Positions 6,709 through 15,439 of a stretch of DNA of 64,000 nt are shown here, in pieces. A model generated the notes under the pieces. It did not search any database, was not told the origin of the DNA, and saw only the letters and a program-made list of their open reading frames with translations. A program made the translations under genes and the position numbers. Every line of letters begins with the position of its first letter. The stretch's first letter is position 1. The stretch is from an uncultured Lachnospiraceae bacterium (GTDB taxonomy: Bacteria > Bacillota > Clostridia > Lachnospirales > Lachnospiraceae), in assembly GCA_910578715.1 (NCBI GenBank), contig CAJTRL010000006.1:1-64000 (forward strand), given 5' to 3'.

Positions 6709-8337
6709 TCACCGATAGCAATAATTCAGTTTCCCAAAGCGAATCTCGTCTCCCGGCTCTATTTCCACTGTCTCGCTCGGTTCCATGCGCAGTCCGTTCT
6801 TATAAGTCCCGTTTGTGGAATTCATATCCGTTAATAAAATTTTATCACCTTGTTTTTCGAGTCTTGCGTGAAGTCTGCTGACCGAATCGTCCGACAGTAC
6901 ACAATCCACGCAGCCGGGCATTTTACCGATACTGAATGGGAACCGGTTCAGGTCTATATGCTTCTTGTTCTTCTTATCCAGCGAATACAGCTTATATTCC
7001 GCTTTCCGCTTTCGCATATCGATGAAGACCGTTTCTCCGTAAGATGCCCCGGCATTTTCCCGGTTCTCGGCCGGATTTCCTACAATCCGGTTCCTTTCCG
7101 CCTGACCGCTTTTCCACAGGTTTCTTTCCATTAAATTTCTTTCCGCCTCGATATCCATATTTCTATCCAGCACATCCTGTATTGCAACCGGCCTCTCTTC
7201 CCGGAACTCGTCCTCAATATCCCACAACAGCGCTCTTTCTTCCTGCTCTTTTTTTCTGTTCTTTTTACCGGATAACAACAGCTGTATGACGGAAAACAAA
7301 AAGCATAAGCCCATGACGCCTGCGCAGCATATGAGTAACAAAGTCTCCCGTTCTGTCAACACAAAATGTAAGAAAAGCCAGACGGCGGCAGCAATTCCAC
7401 ACACGGAAAGAGCCGCAAAAATACCGTAAAACATCCGGTTCTTCTTCTGAGCGACGCATGGCTGCTCCTCTTCGTCATAATCTCGCCATGCTTCCGGCAC
7501 TGTGCAATATTCTTCCTCATCATCCGCCGCCGTTATTTCCATTCTCTCCCCCGACGCTTTTCTTTCCGCTGTTTCTATTCTTCCTTCCAGCGCTTTCTCC
7601 TCCGCTGTTTCTCTCTTTTTTCCCGACGTTATCCCCACCGCTGTTTCTGTCTTCCCGCCCAGCGTTATCTCTTTCTTCCTTCCCGCCCATTTCCCTGACG
7701 TCTGCACCGCCTTCCGGCCCGCGCCGTCATCTTCTTTCGTCTGCTTCCACACGCATTCTTCCATTTTGTCTGCTTCTGCAGATGGTTCCTCTTCTTCCTC
7801 CTCCAATAATGTGAGCGCATCCGCCACAGAAAAAAAGGGTTCTTCCGTCATCTCATAAATCCGGTAAAGCACATCCGTCAGACTCCTGTTCCCTGTATCC
7901 GTATGATTCAGTAAAAAGTCCATAAGCGGCTCATAAGGATTATCCGGCAGCCTGTTTTTTCCCGGATAATATAATCCCAGATATTTTGCGGAAGATAAAT
8001 CATAATATATGCAGTCAGGCCGGACTAACAGCCCCGCCTCTTCCATAAAAAACTCTTCCAGTGTACGGTAAATGATATCCAGCTGTCTGAACAAATCCCG
8101 TACCTGTTCATAAGACATCTTTTTCCCCCGGTATAAATTTTCGAGCGTCACTCTGGAAGTGATGTCATAATAGAAAAACGTTTCTCCGTTTATATGCCGG
8201 ATGGAACATTTCAGCATCCGCTCTATTTTGCCGGACATGAGCATCCGGCTCTGATAACTTTCCCCCGCTCCCGTTCCATCGCATTTTAATATCAGGTAAT
8301 TATGCTGATACTCCTTAAAATATTTTATTTCTTCCAT
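6709..8337 (-). CDS. FHA domain protein with DUF6382-like N terminus (Tad locus)
   Basis: The N-terminal 190 residues resemble the DUF6382 region seen in Lachnospiraceae FHA proteins. A charged low-complexity segment follows (about 195-290) with repeated GGKTETA / SGERMEITA-like phrases. Two transmembrane helices come next (about 305-360), and a C-terminal FHA domain contains SVSRLHARL and NSTNGTYKNG. FHA domains bind phosphothreonine, so a Ser/Thr kinase partner is expected, but none lies in the window. It is the last gene of the Tad operon and probably a signalling or assembly factor for the pilus. The start at 8337 follows AGAGGAAAC. Confidence 0.85.
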   Translation of the reverse strand: MEEIKYFKEYQHNYLILKCDGTGAGESYQSRMLMSGKIERMLKCSIRHINGETFFYYDITSRVTLENLYRGKKMSYEQVRDLFRQLDIIYRTLEEFFMEEAGLLVRPDCIYYDLSSAKYLGLYYPGKNRLPDNPYEPLMDFLLNHTDTGNRSLTDVLYRIYEMTEEPFFSVADALTLLEEEEEEPSAEADKMEECVWKQTKEDDGAGRKAVQTSGKWAGRKKEITLGGKTETAVGITSGKKRETAEEKALEGRIETAERKASGERMEITAADDEEEYCTVPEAWRDYDEEEQPCVAQKKNRMFYGIFAALSVCGIAAAVWLFLHFVLTERETLLLICCAGVMGLCFLFSVIQLLLSGKKNRKKEQEERALLWDIEDEFREERPVAIQDVLDRNMDIEAERNLMERNLWKSGQAERNRIVGNPAENRENAGASYGETVFIDMRKRKAEYKLYSLDKKNKKHIDLNRFPFSIGKMPGCVDCVLSDDSVSRLHARLEKQGDKILLTDMNSTNGTYKNGLRMEPSETVEIEPGDEIRFGKLNYCYR

Positions 8338-8442
8338 GTTTCCTCTCATTCCGCCGCGTATGCGGCACTTTCATCGGCCATATTTCCGGGGTGCTGCGTT
8401 CCGCCAGTTTCGTCCTGTCAGATACGCGTCCGGCACACCTTA

Positions 8443-8949
8443 TCATTCCAGTTGTTTCAACGCTTTTTCCGCCATTCTGTATCGACGGATGAGCTTTGTC
8501 GGATTTGCGATTTGTGCTCTTGCTTCCGTCTGAATCCTCCAGCCGCTTTTTTCAGGCATCGTCAGAAAATGCCCCACCGGAACCCGTATTTCGCATGTTC
8601 CTGACACGATTACTTCCCGGCCCTCCCGCCCGGCGCTCCCCAAAACGCCTCCCGTTCCAAAATATTTCTCCCCGAACTGTTCTTTTAAATGCGCATTGAT
8701 ATAAGTAAGCGGCCCGTCCTCTTCCTTTTGAATGCTCCCGCGAAAGCAGACCGTATAGGCATCCTGGAACAGCACGCATTTGTCATAAAGATAAAAACCG
8801 GCATAAATCAGAAATACAAGCAGAAAAACCGCCCAGGGAATTACAAATCCCGCTTCTACCGTCATATATCCGTTTAAGTTCCTTTTTCTTATCTTTGTAA
8901 AATCAAATCGTCTGTATAAAATTCTTTTCAAAGCTAATCGTTTATACAA
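8443..8949 (-). CDS. TadE-like minor pseudopilin
   Basis: A basic N-terminal segment precedes GYMTVEAGFVIPW and a hydrophobic helix, the arrangement of TadE/TadF-type minor pseudopilins (a conserved Glu just inside the hydrophobic stretch). It is expected to be processed by a prepilin peptidase and inserted in the membrane. The frame opens with TTG and overlaps the stop of the adjacent peptidase gene by 8 bases. The start is uncertain because the ribosome site is weak; a downstream TTG is possible. Confidence 0.7.
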   Translation of the reverse strand: MYKRLALKRILYRRFDFTKIRKRNLNGYMTVEAGFVIPWAVFLLVFLIYAGFYLYDKCVLFQDAYTVCFRGSIQKEEDGPLTYINAHLKEQFGEKYFGTGGVLGSAGREGREVIVSGTCEIRVPVGHFLTMPEKSGWRIQTEARAQIANPTKLIRRYRMAEKALKQLE

Positions 8950-9403
8950 AAATTACCACCCCCATTCCTGTCAGAAGAAACGGAATAAAAGGCATTCTGC
9001 TGTTCCGGTCCGCTTTACGAAACGCCAGCAAGAATAAAGCCGTGGCCGCAGAAAAGGCAAGGCCGATGCAAAGCGCAAGAAAACATCTGTACGCTCCGAG
9101 AAAAAGTCCCGCCGCGAGCAAAAGCAGCCCGTCCCCATAACCGACTTTTTCTTTTGTTCCAAATCCCATCAACAGAAAAAAAACTCCCGGCAGCAGGGAA
9201 AGTCCGGTCCCTGTCACCGTAGCCGCTCCTAAAGCAATCCTCCATATGCCGAAGCCGGACGCCGCAGCTATTCCGGCCAGAATCCATAACAAAGAGACTT
9301 CCTTGTGCCGGATGTCGAATACAGCGCATATTCCCATATAAACCATGGCGATTCCCTCTATTATCGTATTTCCTGTTTCCATTCCTATCCGCATTTTGAG
9401 CAT
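8942..9403 (-). CDS. Prepilin peptidase, A24 family (second copy in operon)
   Basis: This 153-residue multi-spanning protein has the two aspartates of A24 aspartic peptidases: the first in CAVFDIRHKEV and the second in VGYGDG. These enzymes cleave the leader of Flp-type pilins and pseudopilins at the inner face of the membrane. The start at 9403 is chosen because GGAGGAAGGGGGAA lies directly before it; the gene overlaps the preceding TadE gene. A different A24 peptidase opens the same operon (16442-17038), so the locus may process two classes of substrate. Confidence 0.85.
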   Translation of the reverse strand: MLKMRIGMETGNTIIEGIAMVYMGICAVFDIRHKEVSLLWILAGIAAASGFGIWRIALGAATVTGTGLSLLPGVFFLLMGFGTKEKVGYGDGLLLLAAGLFLGAYRCFLALCIGLAFSAATALFLLAFRKADRNSRMPFIPFLLTGMGVVIFV

Positions 9404-10302
9404 TTCCCCCTTCCTCCCGTCTGCGATAACGGTATCGTGTAAATTGTTCTTTTCAGGCCGGGACATGAAATGATACTATGATAGCTGTTTCCCTGTCCGG
9501 TGATATAAACAATCCCTTTCGGACTGCTTCTGCCGCATCGCTCACAGGCGCCGTACTTTCCGCCCGACTGATTCCTGTACCCTCCTATGGCATCGGCGCT
9601 GACCGCCTGAACGGAAGGATTCAGATAAGTGCAGTTCCGGTTTGTATGGTATACGGTTCCCGTCTCCGTAACATAAACCATCGGGTCTTCTTCCGTAACA
9701 GTTCCTCCGCCGCCTTCCACATCATATCCGGTCCAGGCCCGGCCATAATAGCATTGGCTCATCTGAAATCCCTGAAAACCCGTTATCGGAAAAATAGGCT
9801 CTACACGGTAAAACAGCCGGATTTCTATGATGTCATTTCCCTGCATAATATTTGTTCCCCGGAAAGAAACGCCCGCCGCTCCGTTTTTCACACAGGAATC
9901 GTCCAGATATTCCCTGCCAACGCTTTGTATAACCTGTCCGGCGGCATACCCCTGGGACAGCGCCGCCAGAGGAATTTCACCTGGCAGCATATCTTCCGCT
10001 TTCCCGCACGCATATCCCGCAAACGCCAGCTGATTTCCCGTCTGGTGCAGCGCTGCGGCGAATCGGCTCTGAATCCCTATCATATTCATTGCCGACATGA
10101 CCTGAATCATAAAGAACAAAAACAAAGGCAGTGCAAATGCGGCCTCCACCGTAACCGACGCGCCGAGCTTCCGCGAGATAAAAGAGGACGCCCTTTTGAA
10201 CGGTACATTTTGGTGAAGAATCCTTAGATATGTCCGGAGAGAATTTGTCGTCGAATTTTCTTGATAGTGTTTTGTTTGTGAATGTAACCGCCAAAAGAGC
10301 AT
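9385..10302 (-). CDS. TadE family pseudopilin with C-terminal cysteine domain
   Basis: Residues 48-75 (ASVTVEAAFALPLFLFF) form the TadE-type signal and helix. The remaining 230 residues are predicted extracytoplasmic. The C terminus carries a repeated pattern: VYHTNRNCTYLN followed by CERCG, then SYHSIISCPGL followed by CSKCG. This looks like two copies of a small cysteine module, possibly metal binding or disulfide bonded. It is larger than ordinary TadE proteins. The gene sits between the DUF5702 protein and the second prepilin peptidase. Confidence 0.8.
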   Translation of the reverse strand: MLFWRLHSQTKHYQENSTTNSLRTYLRILHQNVPFKRASSFISRKLGASVTVEAAFALPLFLFFMIQVMSAMNMIGIQSRFAAALHQTGNQLAFAGYACGKAEDMLPGEIPLAALSQGYAAGQVIQSVGREYLDDSCVKNGAAGVSFRGTNIMQGNDIIEIRLFYRVEPIFPITGFQGFQMSQCYYGRAWTGYDVEGGGGTVTEEDPMVYVTETGTVYHTNRNCTYLNPSVQAVSADAIGGYRNQSGGKYGACERCGRSSPKGIVYITGQGNSYHSIISCPGLKRTIYTIPLSQTGGRGKCSKCG

Positions 10303-10341
10303 CCTCTTTTATCTCCTTTCCGCCCGGCTCCGCCGGACCCG

Positions 10342-11772
10342 TTAATAAAATCCGTATAACCGTTCCATCTCGTAGCAATGGCCGAATCCGCTGGAAACAG
10401 ATAATCTGGCCCTGTATGTGTCGAAACACGCATCCATCCGAAAGGCCGCGTTGCCCGGCGTCTGCCGGATATCCATTTCCATAATATCCATCGCCCGGAA
10501 CGTTCTTTTCCGGCTGTCCGTCAGAAACAGCATGACTTCCAGATATTCCTTATAATTCAGCCCTCTGCCTTCTCCGTCTTCGGAAAGGCTTTCCTTCACA
10601 TTTTTAATACTGTTGATGCCCGTCTTCCAGTCTGCCGCCGTTTTCCATATGGGCACTCTGCCGCCGCGCAGCAATGTTTTTACGTCCTGTAAGCTCTCCA
10701 CATAAGCCCAGGCATATAGAATCGTATACTTCACCGGTTCCGCCAGTTCCGGGCACATCATGACCGCGGTCAGGGCAAGCGCCATCGCTTTCGCTTCCGC
10801 GATTTTGGCGGTATCGGACAATATATACAGCACATTGGAGACTTCCCGCCAGCGAAGCAGCCTTTTGGCTACCTGTTCCAGATTCTGCCAGTCGGTATCT
10901 TTTCCCGCGATGAGATACTCAATCTGATACCGCAGCAGCGAATTTTCTTTTTCTTCGCCATAATATCCGCATTTCTCAAACAGATACGCAAGAAACAGCA
11001 CTTCATCCGGCTTCCCCGTCAGTTCCGCCGCCTCTTCGCAGACTCCGCTTCCCCGCATCAGCGTTCGTCCTGAAAGATACCCGGACAATGGCACCTTTAC
11101 GGTGGAGATGCTTCCGATATCATCAACAACCAGATTCAGCACGCCGATGCTGCGGGTTCCGTTGGCAATATCCGCCGGATTATCTAAGGGAATTTCTTCA
11201 AAAACACCTTCTTCCACTTCTTCTTTCGGCAGTTCGATTTCCTCGATACGGGCCTGATAGCTTTCCCGCTCCCCGGCAATATCGCGGGAATCCAGCTGGC
11301 TGCTGTTTATCTGCGAAATATTTCCCGTAATCTTTTCCCACAAAAACCCGGCGGGATAATCCGCCATATAATCCGCAATCTGCCTTTTCAATACCGCGCC
11401 GCCATCATCAGAAGCGATGGAATACTGCGTTATTTCCACGCCGTCCGCAGTTATATCCAGGAAATCTCTGGGTATCCCCAAACCGCTTTGGGGCGGCAGC
11501 AGATTCTTCTGCATATAGTCTCTTAAATGCGCTTCCGTATTTCCTATGGAAGCGGTACTGCCCCCATAGGATGTATCTACAAATAATAAATCGTACTGCT
11601 CAAGCAGTTCCCTGTGATATTCCGCCAGTACCGAATTCATGCCGATATCAGCCGCACACTCAAATTTCATGCGGATAGCGCTGATACGGGCGCCTTCTAT
11701 GAGCGTCAATACAAGGGACAGCATTAAAGTCAGCGACAATGACAGAAAAACCGTGATATATCCCTTTTTCAT
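10342..11772 (-). CDS. DUF5702-like Tad locus protein
   Basis: This 476-residue protein starts MKKGYITVFLSLSLTLMLSLVL, a single membrane anchor in a pseudopilin-like position, followed by a large extracytoplasmic region with no recognised catalytic motif. It matches the TadG-like / DUF5702 proteins that accompany Tad loci in Lachnospiraceae. Its ATG overlaps the stop of the pilin gene (ATGA), so it is translationally coupled to it. It is probably a pilus assembly or adhesion component. Confidence 0.75.
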   Translation of the reverse strand: MKKGYITVFLSLSLTLMLSLVLTLIEGARISAIRMKFECAADIGMNSVLAEYHRELLEQYDLLFVDTSYGGSTASIGNTEAHLRDYMQKNLLPPQSGLGIPRDFLDITADGVEITQYSIASDDGGAVLKRQIADYMADYPAGFLWEKITGNISQINSSQLDSRDIAGERESYQARIEEIELPKEEVEEGVFEEIPLDNPADIANGTRSIGVLNLVVDDIGSISTVKVPLSGYLSGRTLMRGSGVCEEAAELTGKPDEVLFLAYLFEKCGYYGEEKENSLLRYQIEYLIAGKDTDWQNLEQVAKRLLRWREVSNVLYILSDTAKIAEAKAMALALTAVMMCPELAEPVKYTILYAWAYVESLQDVKTLLRGGRVPIWKTAADWKTGINSIKNVKESLSEDGEGRGLNYKEYLEVMLFLTDSRKRTFRAMDIMEMDIRQTPGNAAFRMDACFDTYRARLSVSSGFGHCYEMERLYGFY

Positions 11773-11957
11773 GACATAACCGTCTTACTGTCTTTGGTTA
11801 TTTTCTCGAATACGCTTTCCACAAGAGAGCGCAGCTGCGTCTTAAAGATGATGACAAGCCCGATTAGAACGACGATAATCAATATAATTTCCACCGTTCC
11901 CATACCTTCCTCTTCCTGTAAAAAATTCCGAAATCCTTTTAAGTTCCCTTTGTTCAT
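11769..11957 (-). CDS. flp: Flp/Fap-type pilin
   Basis: The 62-residue product has a short hydrophilic leader, then EEGMGTVEIILIIVVLIGLV. This is a class III (Flp) pilin signal with the conserved glutamate five residues after the predicted G/M cleavage site. After processing by an A24 peptidase it would polymerise into the Tad fibre. The start at 11957 follows AAAGGAGAG. It is the only pilin in the locus and lies mid-operon, whereas flp is often the first gene of a tad locus. Confidence 0.85.
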   Translation of the reverse strand: MNKGNLKGFRNFLQEEEGMGTVEIILIIVVLIGLVIIFKTQLRSLVESVFEKITKDSKTVMS

Positions 11958-11977
11958 AATTGTTACTCTCCTTTCAG

Positions 11978-13450
11978 CTAAATTGTAAAATACGCCGGAA
12001 TCATAATCAGTACCATAACGATACATAACATCATCATCATTGGCAGAAGCAGTTTCGTTCCGGCTTCCTCTCCCGCCTTTCTGGCGCGGTTTTTTCTTTC
12101 CTCCAGCGCCACGGCCGCTTCCTGTCGCAACTTTAACAACAGGTCTTTATTTCCTTTTCTGATATTCTGGGAAAGCAATGTGCCGAGTTTCATATAAGGC
12201 TGAAGTCTGCACCGTTTTCCGAGATGCGCATAGGCTTCCGGCTCCGATATTCCGCTTTGCAGTTCATGGACAAGCAGTAAAATTTCTTCATAAACATAAC
12301 GTTTTTTCCCGGACGCATTTTGCTTCCTGTAATCATCCCCCATCTTTCCAAACGCATTTCGAACCGTCATTCCGGCTCCCATATAGAGCGTCAGCTTATG
12401 GATGATTTCCGGGTAGTCCTGCAGCAGCTCCCGGTTCCGCTTTGCCAGACTTCTTTCCACGTCCCGTTCCCCGGAATAAAAAACCAGAAACGCAGCCGCA
12501 CACATCAATAGGAAAAGAATCCCGCTGTTATCCGTCATCACCTCCTTCCAGATTACATTTTTGGAACCTATCCTGACGGGCAGCGGCAGCATTTCGTCCG
12601 TTCTGCTCGACCGATTCTGTTCTTCCAGAGCGCCTTTGATTTCTTTTATCCGCCGCTCCTCTGCGGTAAGAACAGCGGGCCGGATTCGAACCGGAAACAC
12701 CTCCTCAAAGGTCTGCTCTTCATACCGGAAACAGGCAGTAAGCATGACAATTTCCGCTTCTTCCAATTCTTCGTTCCGCACAACTCCGTCCGTCTGTACA
12801 AGCGAGTAATTATCGCTTTCCCAGGTAATCTCAAACGGATATCCTTCCAGAGACGTTACCAGATTCAGATTTTCCGTCACATTGTCCGGACTGTCATTGC
12901 CGCCCAGAACGGCCGCGTCCAGTTCGGAAACGGCCTTTCTGAAAATAACGCCAATCTCCTCCGCCGTATATTTTTGTTCTTCGATGGTATAGATAATTTC
13001 TTCCGGCTCTTCCTCTTCTATCTGCGCCGAAAGAACCACCTCCAGATTTCCCTGTCCATAGCCCTTCCGCACAATATAACCGCCTTCCTGTAAAACGCCC
13101 GCCGTTTTTTCCCCGGCCGCCAGGCAAAGCGACAGCAAATTTCCGGCCAGAACGACAAACAGCGCAAGACTGTACTGCCTGACATAAAACGCCTGTATCT
13201 GATGTTTTTCTTCCAGCTCCGGGTGTAACAGCTTTAAGCGGTTTCCAAGTCTGCTCTGCCGCGCCCGTTTCCGGTACTGCCCTGTCTTTCCCATCCGCCG
13301 CATACACCAGAGCGCCGCCCGCAGAAACAGAATTTCTCCCGGATAAGATTTCTTTTCGCCGTTTGGGTAAAACGAAACTTTTTCCTTCCGGGACAGGAAA
13401 AACAATATGCCGTAAAATACCAAAACTGCCAAATACATATAAACCATCAT
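11978..13450 (-). CDS. tadC: TadC-like membrane platform protein with inserted Ig-like domain
   Basis: The C-terminal third (about 305-490) is a type II secretion F / TadC domain with three hydrophobic segments, ending in MMMMLCIVMVLIMIPAYF. The N terminus has membrane segments at 3-20 and 92-112. Between them (about 115-305) lies an acidic soluble insert. Its part at about 165-258 reads like an atrophied bacterial Ig domain (aBig type): paired AV..L motifs, LNLVTSLEGYPFEITWESDN, then DGVV and an LTA strand. Ordinary TadC proteins are about 300 residues. The insert presumably lies outside the cell and may touch the growing pilus. Confidence 0.8.
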   Translation of the reverse strand: MMVYMYLAVLVFYGILFFLSRKEKVSFYPNGEKKSYPGEILFLRAALWCMRRMGKTGQYRKRARQSRLGNRLKLLHPELEEKHQIQAFYVRQYSLALFVVLAGNLLSLCLAAGEKTAGVLQEGGYIVRKGYGQGNLEVVLSAQIEEEEPEEIIYTIEEQKYTAEEIGVIFRKAVSELDAAVLGGNDSPDNVTENLNLVTSLEGYPFEITWESDNYSLVQTDGVVRNEELEEAEIVMLTACFRYEEQTFEEVFPVRIRPAVLTAEERRIKEIKGALEEQNRSSRTDEMLPLPVRIGSKNVIWKEVMTDNSGILFLLMCAAAFLVFYSGERDVERSLAKRNRELLQDYPEIIHKLTLYMGAGMTVRNAFGKMGDDYRKQNASGKKRYVYEEILLLVHELQSGISEPEAYAHLGKRCRLQPYMKLGTLLSQNIRKGNKDLLLKLRQEAAVALEERKNRARKAGEEAGTKLLLPMMMMLCIVMVLIMIPAYFTI

Positions 13451-13470
13451 AAATCCCCTCTCAAATCAAC

Positions 13471-14250
13471 CTACACTTCTATCGCGACAATTTTTCCTGA
13501 AATTTTATATGCCGCAAGATACACGGCCAGACAGGCGGTCATTATCAGAACTCCCGCCGGATTATGATACAACACGTCAAAGAATCCTCTGGATGTCAGA
13601 CTGATATAGAAAATGATAAAGAACGGAACAACATTCATAATCTTCTGTTCCAATTTTCTTGCGCCAAGCAGCACGTCTATTTCATTGTCCACCGCGCTCT
13701 TCTGCTCGATTGTGCCCGCCGTTTCCGCAAGTATTTCCGTCATGTTCCCGCCGTTTCGTTTGGCAGTCAGGAACACCTCCGCAAACTGTATGATATCCTG
13801 TACATGGCTTCTGCACCCGAAATCATACAGAAGCCTTTCCAGCACAATATTACTTTTCAGCCCCTTATCGATGGCATACAGCTCCCGGCATATGGAGCTT
13901 TCCTCCCCATACAGCATCGCCATGTCGTGGTACGCTCCCCGGAAAGAATTTTCCGCGGAAGCCCCGGCCTTCTGATTTGCCGATACCGACAACAGCGCGT
14001 CTTTAAACTGCATACACAGTTCTTTTCTTCTTTTTTCCGCCAGTTCTTTTTTCTTATGTTGTAAAAAGAAAAAAATCGACGGCATAAGCAATAGAAATGC
14101 CCAGACGGAACGATAAAAGAAATATGCCACAGTTCCTATTAACAATGTTCCCTCAGCCAGATACAGGCACCGTTCCTTACCGTTAAAAACATATTCTTCA
14201 TAATCAGCCGCTTTCCGCACATAGGCCCGCGGCTTTGAGTTTTTCCACAT
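13471..14250 (-). CDS. tadB: TadB-like pilus assembly membrane protein
   Basis: This 259-residue protein has the type II secretion system F fold: two N-terminal membrane segments, a helical cytoplasmic domain (FKDALLSVSANQKAGASAENSF and AEVFLTAKRNGGNMTEIL) and C-terminal segments. With TadC it forms the inner-membrane platform driven by the TadA ATPase. Its start, preceded by AAGGAGAGCTGACCT, lies inside the 3' end of tadA by 47 bases, an unusually long overlap. Confidence 0.88.
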   Translation of the reverse strand: MWKNSKPRAYVRKAADYEEYVFNGKERCLYLAEGTLLIGTVAYFFYRSVWAFLLLMPSIFFFLQHKKKELAEKRRKELCMQFKDALLSVSANQKAGASAENSFRGAYHDMAMLYGEESSICRELYAIDKGLKSNIVLERLLYDFGCRSHVQDIIQFAEVFLTAKRNGGNMTEILAETAGTIEQKSAVDNEIDVLLGARKLEQKIMNVVPFFIIFYISLTSRGFFDVLYHNPAGVLIMTACLAVYLAAYKISGKIVAIEV

Positions 14251-15439
14251 AGGTCAGCTCTCCTTTTTGCCGTAATGTTCCCAGAATTTTTCCGTCCTTA
14301 TCCTCTCCTTCCTCTTCAAACCGATATATAGTTTTTAACTGGATTTCTTCATTTTCAAAGCCGAGCACTTCCACGATTTCCAGCACCTTTCTGCTCCTGT
14401 CCCTGAGCCGTCCCAGATGAATGATAATGTCGATGCCGGAAGCAATCTGCTGTTTCATCGCCTTGAGCGGCAAATCCATGCCCATCAGAATCATATTTTC
14501 CAGCCGGCTCAGCATATCTTTAGAGCTGTTGGCATGTCCCGTTGACATGGAACCGTCATGCCCCGTATTCATACACTGCATCATGTCAAACGCCTCCCCG
14601 CCCCTGACTTCGCCGACGATAATTCTGTCCGGCCTCATCCGAAGCGACGTCTTAATCAAATCCCGGATGGTAATTTCCCGGCACCCTTCTACGTTGGCAT
14701 TACGCGTTTCCATCCTGACAAGATTCGGAATGTTTAAAATCTGCAGCTCCGCATTATCCTCTATTGTGATAATTCTTTCATCCTTCGGAATATAATCCGA
14801 CAAAGCGTTTAAAAAGGTTGTTTTGCCGGAACCCGTCCCTCCGCTGATAAAAATGTTATACCGCGCCTTTACCAGCTTCCCCAGCCATTCACAGACGCCG
14901 CGCGGCACGGAGCCGAACGCGACGAGGTCCTCCATCATCATCGGCCTGTCCGGAAATCTCCTGATGGTAACAATTGGGCCGTTTAACGCAACCGGACTCA
15001 GTACAACATTCACCCTCGCCCCGTTTTCAAGCCGTGCATCCACGATGGGAGAAGCCTCGTTTACCACCCGGTTACAGGCTGCCACGATTTGCTGTATGAT
15101 GTCCTCCAGCTTCTCCTTGCTCTCAAATTTCTGTTCCAGACGGGACAGTTTCCCCTTTTGCTCGATAAAAATATGCTCCGGTCCGTTAATCATAATTTCC
15201 GTAATTTCCGCATTATCTATCAGCTCCTGTAACACATCCAGCTTCCTGACCGCATGGAAAAGCTCCTTCCGCAGCCACGCCTTTTCTTCCAGCGACAGCG
15301 TCTGCCTTTTCCCTTCTCTTATCAATAGCCCGTCTATGAGCTCCCACATTTCCTCATCCGGCACTTCTCTGGAATAATCTATGTTTTCCCGCAGTTCATC
15401 CCGTAACTGCTTCCGTACCTCATCCAGTCTCTTCTTCAT
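14204..15439 (-). CDS. tadA: TadA/CpaF pilus assembly ATPase
   Basis: This is a secretion ATPase of the VirB11/CpaF group. The P-loop GGTGSGKTTFLNAL, the Asp-box region (TIEDNAELQI), the Walker B region RPDRIIVGEVRGGEAFDM and the His-box region (NTGHDGSMSTGHANS) are all present. It powers Flp pilus polymerisation at the cytoplasmic face. The start at 15439 follows GGGAGGATTTAT; the longer frame (15469) lacks a ribosome site. It overlaps tadZ by 20 bases. Confidence 0.95.
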   Translation of the reverse strand: MKKRLDEVRKQLRDELRENIDYSREVPDEEMWELIDGLLIREGKRQTLSLEEKAWLRKELFHAVRKLDVLQELIDNAEITEIMINGPEHIFIEQKGKLSRLEQKFESKEKLEDIIQQIVAACNRVVNEASPIVDARLENGARVNVVLSPVALNGPIVTIRRFPDRPMMMEDLVAFGSVPRGVCEWLGKLVKARYNIFISGGTGSGKTTFLNALSDYIPKDERIITIEDNAELQILNIPNLVRMETRNANVEGCREITIRDLIKTSLRMRPDRIIVGEVRGGEAFDMMQCMNTGHDGSMSTGHANSSKDMLSRLENMILMGMDLPLKAMKQQIASGIDIIIHLGRLRDRSRKVLEIVEVLGFENEEIQLKTIYRFEEEGEDKDGKILGTLRQKGELTYVEKLKAAGLCAESG

